Assembly: GCA_031370485.1 (NCBI GenBank)
Contig: JANMQK010000097.1
Span: 1 to 9,343, forward strand
Reading direction: 5' to 3'
DNA: 9,343 nucleotides
Source of the DNA: JANMQK01 sp031370485
Lineage (GTDB): Bacteria > Acidobacteriota > Polarisedimenticolia > Gp22-AA2
Shown: positions 1-6,508 of the stretch, piece by piece
Layout of the letters: each line of letters opens with the position of its first letter
Position numbering within the stretch: the first letter of the stretch is position 1
The notes under the pieces: generated by a model
The model's database searches: none
The model's input: only the letters and a program-made list of their open reading frames with translations
Told to the model about the DNA's origin: nothing
Made by a program: the position numbers and the translations under genes

Positions 1-9
1 TCCGGCCAT
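1..9 (-). CDS. Possible first codons of a divergent gene leaving the left edge
   Basis: On the minus strand an ATG at 9-7 opens the reading ATG GCC GGA before the window ends. It is preceded by an AGGGAG Shine-Dalgarno-like sequence (20-15) with a 5-nt spacer, and further upstream by CATAAT (39-34), which matches 5 of 6 bases of the sigma70 -10 consensus; no good -35 is visible. The spacing would give a leader of roughly 18 nt. Only three codons are present, so the product cannot be named. The call rests on the ribosome-binding site and the -10-like box; both could be chance. Confidence 0.3.
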
Positions 10-93
10 GACCGCTCCCTGGAGAACTCCCCCATTATGGGCCGGGGGGCCGGGAGGCGAACCAGCGTTCGATCGACGGGCCGCGAGCGCCGG

Positions 94-122
94 TTGACGC
101 GGCCACGCCGCCCGGCTATGCT
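94..122 (+). promoter_or_regulatory. Sigma70-type promoter for the M20 peptidase gene
   Basis: TTGACG (94-99, 5 of 6 to the -35 consensus) is followed after exactly 17 nt by TATGCT (117-122, 4 of 6 to the -10 consensus). Transcription would start near 129, giving a leader of about 28 nt to the GTG at 157. The -10 box sits in the spacer of a perfect 6-bp inverted repeat (110-115 with 123-128). This is inferred from motif match and spacing only. Confidence 0.6.
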
Positions 123-128
123 CCGGGC
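110..128. repeat. Inverted repeat framing the -10 box (operator candidate)
   Basis: GCCCGG (110-115) and CCGGGC (123-128) are perfect inverted copies separated by 7 nt that contain the proposed -10 TATGCT. The symmetry covers the -10 box and reaches the expected transcription start, where a repressor would occlude polymerase. GC-rich palindromes are common in DNA of this composition, so the regulatory role is inference. Confidence 0.35.
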
Positions 129-145
129 TCCGGTAACAAACAGAT

Positions 146-150
146 AGGAG
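146..150 (+). promoter_or_regulatory. Ribosome-binding site fixing the GTG start at 157
   Basis: AGGAG lies 6 nt before the GTG at 157. It supports the GTG over the next in-frame ATG (codon 51), which would remove the conserved N-terminal part of the M20 catalytic domain. Confidence 0.75.
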
Positions 151-156
151 AACCAG

Positions 157-1563
157 GTGACGACCTCCGCGCGCACTTCCTCCAACGGCTTTTCAAAGGA
201 ACGTCTCCTGTCCTTCGCGGCCTCCGAGCGCCAGCGCTTCGAGGCGGCGCTTCGCGACCTGGTCGAGATTCCGACGGTGTCGAGCGATCCCGAGCGGAAG
301 CAGGACATGGTGAAGGGCGCCTCGTTCGCCGCGAACCTCATCCGCTCGCTCGGCGGCGAGGCCCGTGTCGTCCCGACCAAGGGGCACCCGATGATCCTGG
401 GCCAGTTCGGGCGCGACGCGTCGCGCCCCACGATCACCGTGTACAACCATCTCGACGTCCAGCCCGCGATTGTCGAGGACGGCTGGCGCACCGAGCCGTT
501 CCGCTTCTCGATGGACGGGGACCGCTACCTCGGCCGCGGCACAACCGACGACAAGGGGCCGGCGCTGTCGGCCCTCTGGGGCGCGAAGTGCGCCATCGAG
601 CACGGGGCTCAGGTGAACATCCGCCTCCTCTGGGAGATGGAGGAGGAGGTCGGTAGCCCCAACTTCGAGCCGACCATCCGGGCCGAGCGTGACGCAATCC
701 AGACCGGCTCGGTCGTCGTCTCCGACACCGTCTGGGTGTCGCGCGCGCGGCCGGCCTGCCCTGCGGGGCTGCGCGGCCTGCAGGGTTTCCGCCTCACCCT
801 CGAGACGGGAGAGACCGACCAGCACTCGGGCACCTCGGGCGGCGCGGCGCGGAACCCCGTCGCCGAGATCTGCCAGCTGATCGCCAACATCTTCGACGCC
901 CGGACCGGGCGCGTGAAGATCCCCGGGTTCTACAAGGACGTCGTCCCGCCCACCCGCGCGGAGATCCAGGATCTGAAAGCGTCCGGGTTCACCACCGCCG
1001 CCTTCAAGAAGGATCACCAGTTCAAGTCGATGCGCGTCACCGACCCGGTCGAGATCATGAAACGCATCTGGTGCCAGCCCACCTTCGAGATCCACGGCAT
1101 CGCCGGCGGGTACCAGGGCCCGGGCATCAAGACCATCGTGCCGCCGCGGGCCACCGCCATCGTCTCCTGCCGGCTGGTGCCCGACATGGACCCCAAGAAA
1201 ATCGTCAAGCTCGTCCGCGACTTCGTCCGGAAGAAGAACCCCGATGTCGTCGTCGAGCCCGAGCACGCCCTGCCGGCCTACAAGGGGCGGACCACCGGCC
1301 CACACGCCGACGCCATCCGCGCCGCCATGAAGTTCGCCTTCGGCCGCGAGCCGGTATTTGTCCGCGAGGGAGGCTCGATCGGCGCCGTCCTGTCGATGGA
1401 AAAAGTCCTCAAGGTGCCGGTATTCTTCCTGGGGCTGTCGCTCCCGGAGCACGGCTACCACGCCCCCAACGAGAACTACGACTGGCGGCAGGCGGAGGGC
1501 GGAATAATCGCCTTCGCGGACTATTTCCGCCGGGTCGGCGAGATGGGCCGGCCCGCTCGCTGA
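157..1563 (+). CDS. M20-family metallopeptidase (dipeptidase, CNDP/carnosinase-like)
   Basis: A 468-residue cytoplasmic dinuclear-zinc peptidase of the M20 family, expected to cleave dipeptides or short peptides from the C-terminal side. All five metal ligands of the family are visible: H98 in NHLDVQP, bridging D131 in GRGTTDDKGP, E164 after the general base E163 in MEEEVGSP, D190 in VSDTVWVS, and H435 in HGYHAPNEN. H223 in DQHSGTSGG matches the dimerisation-domain histidine that contacts substrate carboxylate. Ligand spacing closely follows human CNDP2 (99, 132, 167, 195, 228, 445, from memory). The catalytic domain is split by the lid domain (about 205-320). There is no signal peptide or membrane segment, and the length is normal. 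The start is GTG with a good ribosome-binding site. It is the only plus-strand gene, has its own promoter and converges on mscL. Exact substrate is not deducible; Cys-Gly, Xaa-His or general dipeptides are all possible. Confidence 0.92.
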   Translation: MTTSARTSSNGFSKERLLSFAASERQRFEAALRDLVEIPTVSSDPERKQDMVKGASFAANLIRSLGGEARVVPTKGHPMILGQFGRDASRPTITVYNHLDVQPAIVEDGWRTEPFRFSMDGDRYLGRGTTDDKGPALSALWGAKCAIEHGAQVNIRLLWEMEEEVGSPNFEPTIRAERDAIQTGSVVVSDTVWVSRARPACPAGLRGLQGFRLTLETGETDQHSGTSGGAARNPVAEICQLIANIFDARTGRVKIPGFYKDVVPPTRAEIQDLKASGFTTAAFKKDHQFKSMRVTDPVEIMKRIWCQPTFEIHGIAGGYQGPGIKTIVPPRATAIVSCRLVPDMDPKKIVKLVRDFVRKKNPDVVVEPEHALPAYKGRTTGPHADAIRAAMKFAFGREPVFVREGGSIGAVLSMEKVLKVPVFFLGLSLPEHGYHAPNENYDWRQAEGGIIAFADYFRRVGEMGRPAR

Positions 1564-1575
1564 GAGGCTGCTCTT

Positions 1576-1995
1576 CTAGAGGACGCTCGCGCAGTACCTG
1601 CACTTCTTCGCCGCCGCCAGGACCTGCTCGGCGCACTGCGGGCAGCCCTTCATGGCGGGACCGGCCGGCGCGGGAGCGGGTTTCATCGCTATCTTTGTGA
1701 TCATGAAAACGCAGAACGCGATGATCACGAAGTCGATGATCGAGTTGACGAAGAGCCCGTAGTTGAGGGTCGGCGCCCCGGCCTTTTGCGCCTCCTCGAG
1801 GGTGGCGTAGCCACCGGACCCGAGATTCAGGAACAGCCCCGCGAAATCGACATTCCCGAGCACCAGCCCTATCGGCGGCATCAGGATGTCCTTGACGAGC
1901 GACGAGACCACCTTGCCGACCGCCCCGCCGATGATGACGCCGATCGCCAGCGCCAGCGCATTCGTTTTCAGCAGGAACTGCTTGAACTCTCCCAT
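1576..1995 (-). CDS. mscL: Large-conductance mechanosensitive channel MscL with C-terminal zinc ribbon
   Basis: A 139-residue inner-membrane channel that opens under membrane tension and releases solutes during hypo-osmotic shock. Residues 1-102 follow MscL closely: an N-terminal amphipathic helix (MGEFKQFLLK), the pore-lining TM1 (about 13-37) with LAIGVIIGG and VGKVVSSLVKDILMPP, a short periplasmic loop (about 50-78), and TM2 (about 80-102) with NSIIDFVIIAF. After an Ala/Pro-rich linker (105-114), the tail is not the usual helix with an LLTEIRDLL-type motif. Instead it has CPQC (118-121) and CRYC (132-135), ten residues apart, a compact zinc-ribbon pattern that ends almost at the C-terminus. 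The ATG at 1995 has a GGGGAGG ribosome-binding site 5 nt upstream. It starts 19 nt after the DUF481 stop, so the two are probably co-transcribed. It converges on the M20 gene with 12 nt between stops. Identity as MscL is firm; the role of the tail is unknown. Confidence 0.95.
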   Translation of the reverse strand: MGEFKQFLLKTNALALAIGVIIGGAVGKVVSSLVKDILMPPIGLVLGNVDFAGLFLNLGSGGYATLEEAQKAGAPTLNYGLFVNSIIDFVIIAFCVFMITKIAMKPAPAPAGPAMKGCPQCAEQVLAAAKKCRYCASVL

Positions 1996-2014
1996 GAGTG
2001 CCTCCCCTTGTGAA

Positions 2015-2887
2015 TTAGAAGTTGATGACGAGCGAGGTCGTGAAGACCGTGTCGAGTGTCTTCAGCCGGGTCGAGACCGTTCCGATCTTGCTTCCGTCCG
2101 GCGGCGGCGCGTCGAACAGGTCCAGGGTTCCCGACGCCGGCTGGTGGTCGTAGAGCCACTGCAGGCTGACCTTCAGAGCCACCCGGCTGTTGACCGAGAC
2201 GGAGACCGAGTTGGTCATGTCGCCCCGATAGTCGGCGGTGTCGTCGAGGTTCTCGTCGAGCGTCAGGTCGTTGGCGTACGTGGTGCCCGCGCCGATGGCC
2301 TTGAGGAAACTGGAGGTCAGCCGCGCCCCGAGGTAGGTGTCATTGACCCCGGGGGTCGCGGAAACGTCCTCCTGTCTTGTCCCGGTGAGCGAGTACCCCG
2401 TCCTGAACTTCAGCCTCTCCCCGTCCACCCAGATGTTGCCGACGCCTGCCGAGACGATGTAGCGGTTCTGGATCCCGGCGAAGCGGTTGCGCTCCCAGCC
2501 GGCGCCGAGCGTCCAGTAGAAGGCGTCGGTGATTTTCCGGTCGAACTGGCCGTTGAGGAAATAACTTTCGGCGGAGAGCTCCGGGCGGCTCTCCACGCTG
2601 AAATCGGTCGGGGTGCCCACGGCCAGCCGGCGCGACGAGTTCGCCCTGACGCCACCGGCCTTCACCTCCAGCCTCGATCGTTCCCAGCGGTATCCGAGGT
2701 TGTTCTTGAAGCCCAGCGTGTCGGTCTCCGAGTTCCCGGAGGTCACGACGAAGCTGAACTCCGCCCTGTCGTCGAAACCCTTGGCGGGCTTCCCCTCCGC
2801 ACGCGCCGCCGGGGCGCCGGCGGCGAGCAGGGCGGCGACCGCGCCCGCCGCGATCGCGGCGTTTCTGATGGGATGGGGGGATCGCAC
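2015..2887 (-). CDS. DUF481-family outer-membrane protein (YdiY-like)
   Basis: A 290-residue predicted outer-membrane beta-barrel of the DUF481 family; no precise function is established for the family. Residues 1-30 are a signal peptide: basic N-region, Ala-rich core (AAIAAGAVAALLAAG) and a cleavage site after AARA. The mature protein opens with the family's hallmark, a strand followed by TSGNSETDTLG (49-59), and continues as alternating polar/aromatic strands to the final SLVINF. The terminal Phe is the usual signal recognised by the BAM assembly machinery. The start is GTG at 2887, 11 nt after the stop of the HerA-like gene, with only a weak AGG upstream, so translational coupling is likely. 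A start elsewhere is unlikely because the signal peptide begins here. mscL follows 19 nt downstream. Confidence 0.88.
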   Translation of the reverse strand: MRSPHPIRNAAIAAGAVAALLAAGAPAARAEGKPAKGFDDRAEFSFVVTSGNSETDTLGFKNNLGYRWERSRLEVKAGGVRANSSRRLAVGTPTDFSVESRPELSAESYFLNGQFDRKITDAFYWTLGAGWERNRFAGIQNRYIVSAGVGNIWVDGERLKFRTGYSLTGTRQEDVSATPGVNDTYLGARLTSSFLKAIGAGTTYANDLTLDENLDDTADYRGDMTNSVSVSVNSRVALKVSLQWLYDHQPASGTLDLFDAPPPDGSKIGTVSTRLKTLDTVFTTSLVINF

Positions 2888-2898
2888 GGCCTGCGCGC

Positions 2899-4431
2899 CT
2901 ATCGCCGCCGCCGCGGCGTGCCGAAGATGGCCCCCATCAGGCCTCGGGTAATCGTCGTCACGACGCTGCGCGCCATGGGGGATTTAAGAACCTGCGCCAG
3001 CGCGCTGGGAGGCTCCTTGGCGCTGCGAGCGCCCGGCGGGGAAGCGCTCCCGGGCGCCGCCGACCCCGTTGCCCCGGTCGTCACGGCGTCCGCAACGCGT
3101 GCCTCGAGCTTCTCCCGGGCGCTCTCGCGATCGATGGCCTGGGCGTATTTCCTCACTTGGGCCGACGCTCCGAGAAGCGGTTTCTGCTCCTCGTCGCGCA
3201 AGGGGCCCATGCGGCTCCTGGGGGGCACGAGCCGTGTCGCGAAGGGCGGGGTTGGCACGCCGCTCGCCGAAAGGACCGTGACCAGCGCTTCGCCGATGCC
3301 GAGGGTCGTCAGGGTCTCCTCGATGTCGTAGAAGGGGGTGTTCGGGAAGGTGCGCGCGGCGGCGGCGAGGGCTTTCTGGTCGTCGGGCGTGAAGGCCCGC
3401 AGGGCGTGCTGCACTCGCTGCCCGAGTTGCCCCAGCACGTCGGCCGGAACGTCCTTCGGGCTCTGCGTGACGAAGTAGATCCCGACACCCTTCGACCGGA
3501 TGAGCCGCACGACCTGCTCGATCTGGGTCAAGAGCGCCTTGCTGGCCTCGTCAAAAAGCAGGTGCGCCTCGTCGAAGAAGAAGACCAGCCTGGGCTTCGG
3601 CAGATCGCCCATCTCCGGCAGGTCGTGGTAGAGCCGCGCCAGCATCCAGAGCATGAAGGTCGAGAAGATCGCCGGTTTGTCCTGCATGTCCTGGAGCTCG
3701 AGAACACTCACGATCCCCAGGCCGTCGCCGGTCGTGCGCAGGAGGTCGTCGAGGTCGAACTCCGGCTCGCCGAAGAAAACCCCCGCCCCCTGCTGCTCGA
3801 GCGCCACCATCTCGCGAAGGAGCACCCCGACACTGGCCTTGGAGATGCCGCCGTAATCCTTCAGCTCGGCGGCGCCGTCACCGCTCAGGTACTGCAGCAC
3901 GGCTCTCAGATCGGGGAAGTCCAGGAGCGCCAGGCCCCGATCGTCGCAGTACTTGAACACCAGGCTGAGCACGCTCGATTGGGTCTCGTTCAGCCCGAGA
4001 ACACGGGAGAGGAGCAGCGGGCCAAAGGAAGCGACGGTCGCTCGCAGCTGCGCCCCGCGCCGGCCGTCGAGGCTGAGAAACTCCACCGGGAATGCACCCG
4101 GCGTCCAGGCGTAGCCGGTGTCCTTGGCACGCTGTGTAATCCGGTCCCCCGTCTCCGCCGCGGCCGCCATGCCGGAGAGGTCTCCCTTGATGTCGGCGAT
4201 GAAGACCGGCACGCCGGCCGCCGACAGCTGCTCCGTGATGAGCTGCAGGGTTTTCGTCTTGCCCGTGCCCGTCGCCCCCGCGATCAGGCCGTGCCGGTTC
4301 ATCATGGCCAGGGGGAGGGTCACGAGCGGCTCCGGGTGGCATTCCTGCCCGTTCACCACCGCGCCCAGGGTGATCGCCGCCGCAGAGGATGGGAAAGCGG
4401 CCCGGGCCGCCTCGATGATCTTCTTGTCCAT
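2899..4431 (-). CDS. DUF853 / YjgR-type HerA-like ATPase
   Basis: A 510-residue P-loop ATPase of the HerA/FtsK clade, DUF853 (E. coli YjgR) branch; the biological role of this branch is not established. Visible motifs: Walker A GATGTGKT (52-59), a conserved IADIKGDLSG (78-87), Walker B LVFFFDEAH (282-290) with D287/E288, the sensor segment IYFVTQSPKDVP (318-329) with Q323, and an arginine-finger candidate R345 in LRAFTPDDQKAL. A low-complexity Gly/Ala/Ser/Pro stretch (about 451-475) leads to a short helical tail (about 477-505) ending in RRRR; a basic amphipathic tail like this also occurs in YjgR as I recall it. It probably forms a hexameric ring. Start: ATG at 4431 with a near-perfect AAGGAGGA 7 nt upstream, the strongest ribosome-binding site in the window. 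It lies 39 nt after tkt and 11 nt before the DUF481 gene. No NurA-like nuclease, Sir2 or DUF4297 partner is adjacent. Confidence 0.9.
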   Translation of the reverse strand: MDKKIIEAARAAFPSSAAAITLGAVVNGQECHPEPLVTLPLAMMNRHGLIAGATGTGKTKTLQLITEQLSAAGVPVFIADIKGDLSGMAAAAETGDRITQRAKDTGYAWTPGAFPVEFLSLDGRRGAQLRATVASFGPLLLSRVLGLNETQSSVLSLVFKYCDDRGLALLDFPDLRAVLQYLSGDGAAELKDYGGISKASVGVLLREMVALEQQGAGVFFGEPEFDLDDLLRTTGDGLGIVSVLELQDMQDKPAIFSTFMLWMLARLYHDLPEMGDLPKPRLVFFFDEAHLLFDEASKALLTQIEQVVRLIRSKGVGIYFVTQSPKDVPADVLGQLGQRVQHALRAFTPDDQKALAAAARTFPNTPFYDIEETLTTLGIGEALVTVLSASGVPTPPFATRLVPPRSRMGPLRDEEQKPLLGASAQVRKYAQAIDRESAREKLEARVADAVTTGATGSAAPGSASPPGARSAKEPPSALAQVLKSPMARSVVTTITRGLMGAIFGTPRRRR

Positions 4432-4438
4432 GAGACTG

Positions 4439-4446
4439 TCCTCCTT
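4439..4446 (-). promoter_or_regulatory. Strong ribosome-binding site for the HerA-like ATPase gene
   Basis: AAGGAGGA on the minus strand, 7 nt before the ATG at 4431, is nearly the full anti-16S complement. It stands out because tkt and the DUF481 gene in the same operon have almost no visible site. This gene may therefore be translated independently of its upstream neighbour. Confidence 0.7.
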
Positions 4447-4470
4447 GGATTCCGTGCGGCGGACGAGGTG

Positions 4471-6495
4471 TCAGGGAGTCTCGAGGAAACGCCGGACCTT
4501 GTCGGCGATCTTCGGCCCGGTGAAGCCGAACTGCTCGGCCAGGACCTTGGCCGGCGCGGAAGCGCCGAAATGGTCCAGGCCGATCATGAGCGCTTCGCAC
4601 CCTGCCACCTGCTCCCATCCCTGCAGCCGCGCCGCCTCGATGACGACCTTCTTTGCTCCGCGCGGAACGACCGCTTCGCGGTACTCGCGCGGCTGCTCGA
4701 GGAAGATCTGCGGGCAGGGCATCGACACGACGCGCGCCGCTATCCCATGCGAGGCCAGGATTCCCTGCGCCTCCACCGCGGGGCCCACCTCCGACCCGCT
4801 GGCGATGAGCGCCGCCTGCGCCGTGCCGGCCCGTGGGGGCTCACTGAGGACATAGCCCCCCTTGAGGATGGCATCGGTATGGAATCCGGCCGGGCGCGTC
4901 AGGGGCGGGAGGTCCTGCCGCGACAGGACGAGCGCCGTCGGCCCCTTGCGGCGGCCCAGGGCGATCGACCAGGCGGCGGCGGTCTCGGGGCCGTCGGCCG
5001 GCCGGATCACGACCATGTTGGGGACGCTTCTCAGTCCCGCGAGCTGCTCGATCGGCTGGTGGGTCGGCCCGTCCTCGCCGAGAAAGACACTGTCGTGCGT
5101 GAACACGTAGATGACCTGGATGCCCATGAGGGCCGCGAGCCGCATCGGCGGCCGCATGTAGTCCGAGAAGATGAGGAAGGTCGAACCGAAAGGGATGGGT
5201 CCCCCGTGCAGGGCCAGCCCGTTCAGGATCGCGCCCATCCCGTGCTCCCTGATACCGAAGTGGAACACCCTCCCGCCGAACGCCCCGGGACCGATGTCGC
5301 CGCCTTTCTGGATGGCGGTCTTGGTCGAAGGGTCGAGGTCGGCGCTTCCGCCGGCGAGCGAGGGGACGAGCTCGGCCACTCTTTGCAGGATCCGTCCCGA
5401 GGTCGAACGGGTGGCTTCCGCCTTGGCCGGCTGCGGCAGGGATTCGAGGAGCTTCGTGTACAGATCGTCCGGGACCGCACGCGACACGTACCGATCCCAT
5501 TCCGCGCGCTTGCCAGGATGCGCCTTGGACCAGGCGGCGAATCGCTCCTCCCACTGCAGCCGGGCGCGACGCCACTCGGCGCCCCGCTCCGCGAACAGGC
5601 GGCGGACCTCGTCCGGGACGAGGAAGGCCGGCTCGAGCGGCCAGCCGAGGTTCTTCTTCGTCGCCAGGGTCTCCTCCGGCCCCAGCGGCGAGCCGTGCGC
5701 CTCGGCCGAGTCGTGCTTGTTCGGGCTGCCGTTCGCGATGTGGGTGCGCGCAATGACCAGGCCGGGCCGGTCGTTCTCTTTCGACGCGGCCCCGAGCGTC
5801 GTCTCGATCTGGGCCCGGTCGTGGCCATCCATCTTCCAGACGCGGAAGCCGTACCCCTCGAACCGCCGCCCGACGTCCTCCGAGAACGCCAGCGCCGTGT
5901 CCCCCTCGATGGTGATGTGGTTGTCATCGTAGATGAAGGTCAGGTTCCCCAGCCGGAGGTGCCCCGCAACCGACGCGGCCTCGGCGGCGACCCCCTCCAT
6001 CATGTCGCCGTCGCTCACGATCGCCCAGACCCGATGCCCGACGATGGTGTGATCGGGCGTGTTGAAACGGGCCGCGAGCATCCGCCCCGCGATGGCCAGT
6101 CCGACGGCGTTACCCACCCCCTGGCCAAGGGGCCCGGTGGTGGTCTCAACCCCTGGCGTGTGGCCGTATTCCGGGTGCCCCGGCGTGCGGCTCTCCCACT
6201 GGCGGAAGCGCTTCAATTCGTCGAGCGGCAGGTCGTACCCGGTCAGGTGCAGGAGCGCGTAGAGCAACATCGACCCGTGGCCCGCCGACAGGACGAACCG
6301 GTCGCGGTCCGGCCAGCCGGGGGCGGAGGGGTCGTGGCGCAACAGGCGCGCCCAGAGGTGGAAGGCGTAGTCGGCCGCCCCCATCGGCAGCCCGGGGTGG
6401 CCCGAGTTCGCCTTTTCCACCGCGTCGATGGCCAGCGTCTTGATCGTGTTGACGGCCAGAAGTGCCGTGTCGTCGGGCGGCGCGGTCCTGGGCAT
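4471..6495 (-). CDS. tkt: Transketolase
   Basis: A 674-residue thiamine-diphosphate enzyme that moves two-carbon ketol units between sugar phosphates in the non-oxidative pentose phosphate pathway. It is full length and contains the three expected domains. In the N-terminal domain, H33 lies in NSGHPGLPMG and H73 in SAGHGSML, and TPGHPEYG and GPLGQG are present. The ThDP/Mg motif is SDGD...YDDN with D162 and N192, 30 apart as in E. coli (D155/N185); the usual GDG is SDG here. The pyrimidine-binding domain has GGSADL (382-387), the proton-relay E417 in IREHGM, and THDS/LGEDGPTHQP (466-481). The C-terminal domain has SGSEV (566-570). The ATG at 6495 is only 13 nt after the desaturase-like stop and lacks a clear Shine-Dalgarno sequence, suggesting translational coupling. 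The neighbouring purF consumes PRPP made from the ribose 5-phosphate this enzyme helps supply. Confidence 0.97.
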   Translation of the reverse strand: MPRTAPPDDTALLAVNTIKTLAIDAVEKANSGHPGLPMGAADYAFHLWARLLRHDPSAPGWPDRDRFVLSAGHGSMLLYALLHLTGYDLPLDELKRFRQWESRTPGHPEYGHTPGVETTTGPLGQGVGNAVGLAIAGRMLAARFNTPDHTIVGHRVWAIVSDGDMMEGVAAEAASVAGHLRLGNLTFIYDDNHITIEGDTALAFSEDVGRRFEGYGFRVWKMDGHDRAQIETTLGAASKENDRPGLVIARTHIANGSPNKHDSAEAHGSPLGPEETLATKKNLGWPLEPAFLVPDEVRRLFAERGAEWRRARLQWEERFAAWSKAHPGKRAEWDRYVSRAVPDDLYTKLLESLPQPAKAEATRSTSGRILQRVAELVPSLAGGSADLDPSTKTAIQKGGDIGPGAFGGRVFHFGIREHGMGAILNGLALHGGPIPFGSTFLIFSDYMRPPMRLAALMGIQVIYVFTHDSVFLGEDGPTHQPIEQLAGLRSVPNMVVIRPADGPETAAAWSIALGRRKGPTALVLSRQDLPPLTRPAGFHTDAILKGGYVLSEPPRAGTAQAALIASGSEVGPAVEAQGILASHGIAARVVSMPCPQIFLEQPREYREAVVPRGAKKVVIEAARLQGWEQVAGCEALMIGLDHFGASAPAKVLAEQFGFTGPKIADKVRRFLETP

Positions 6496-6508
6496 CGTGA
6501 CGCGCCGA

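Noticed and set aside
193..1461. A 422-codon open frame antisense to the M20 peptidase
   Set aside because: The composition is typical of a shadow frame (Arg/Gly/Asp/Ala rich) and no domain is visible. The plus-strand frame has every metal ligand, a promoter and a ribosome-binding site.
1562..1575. A GAGAG/CTCTT mini-hairpin between the convergent stops as a bidirectional terminator
   Set aside because: The stem is 4-5 bp with no U-tract on either strand. It is too weak to call.
1886..3331. A 481-codon plus-strand frame across the DUF481 and HerA-like genes
   Set aside because: It is antisense to a signal-peptide protein and the end of an ATPase, and has no conserved motif or convincing start site.
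2899..4431. A HerA-based anti-phage system
   Set aside because: Known HerA defence systems pair the ATPase with Sir2, DUF4297 or nuclease partners. Here the neighbours are tkt and an outer-membrane protein gene, and the protein belongs to the general DUF853/YjgR branch.
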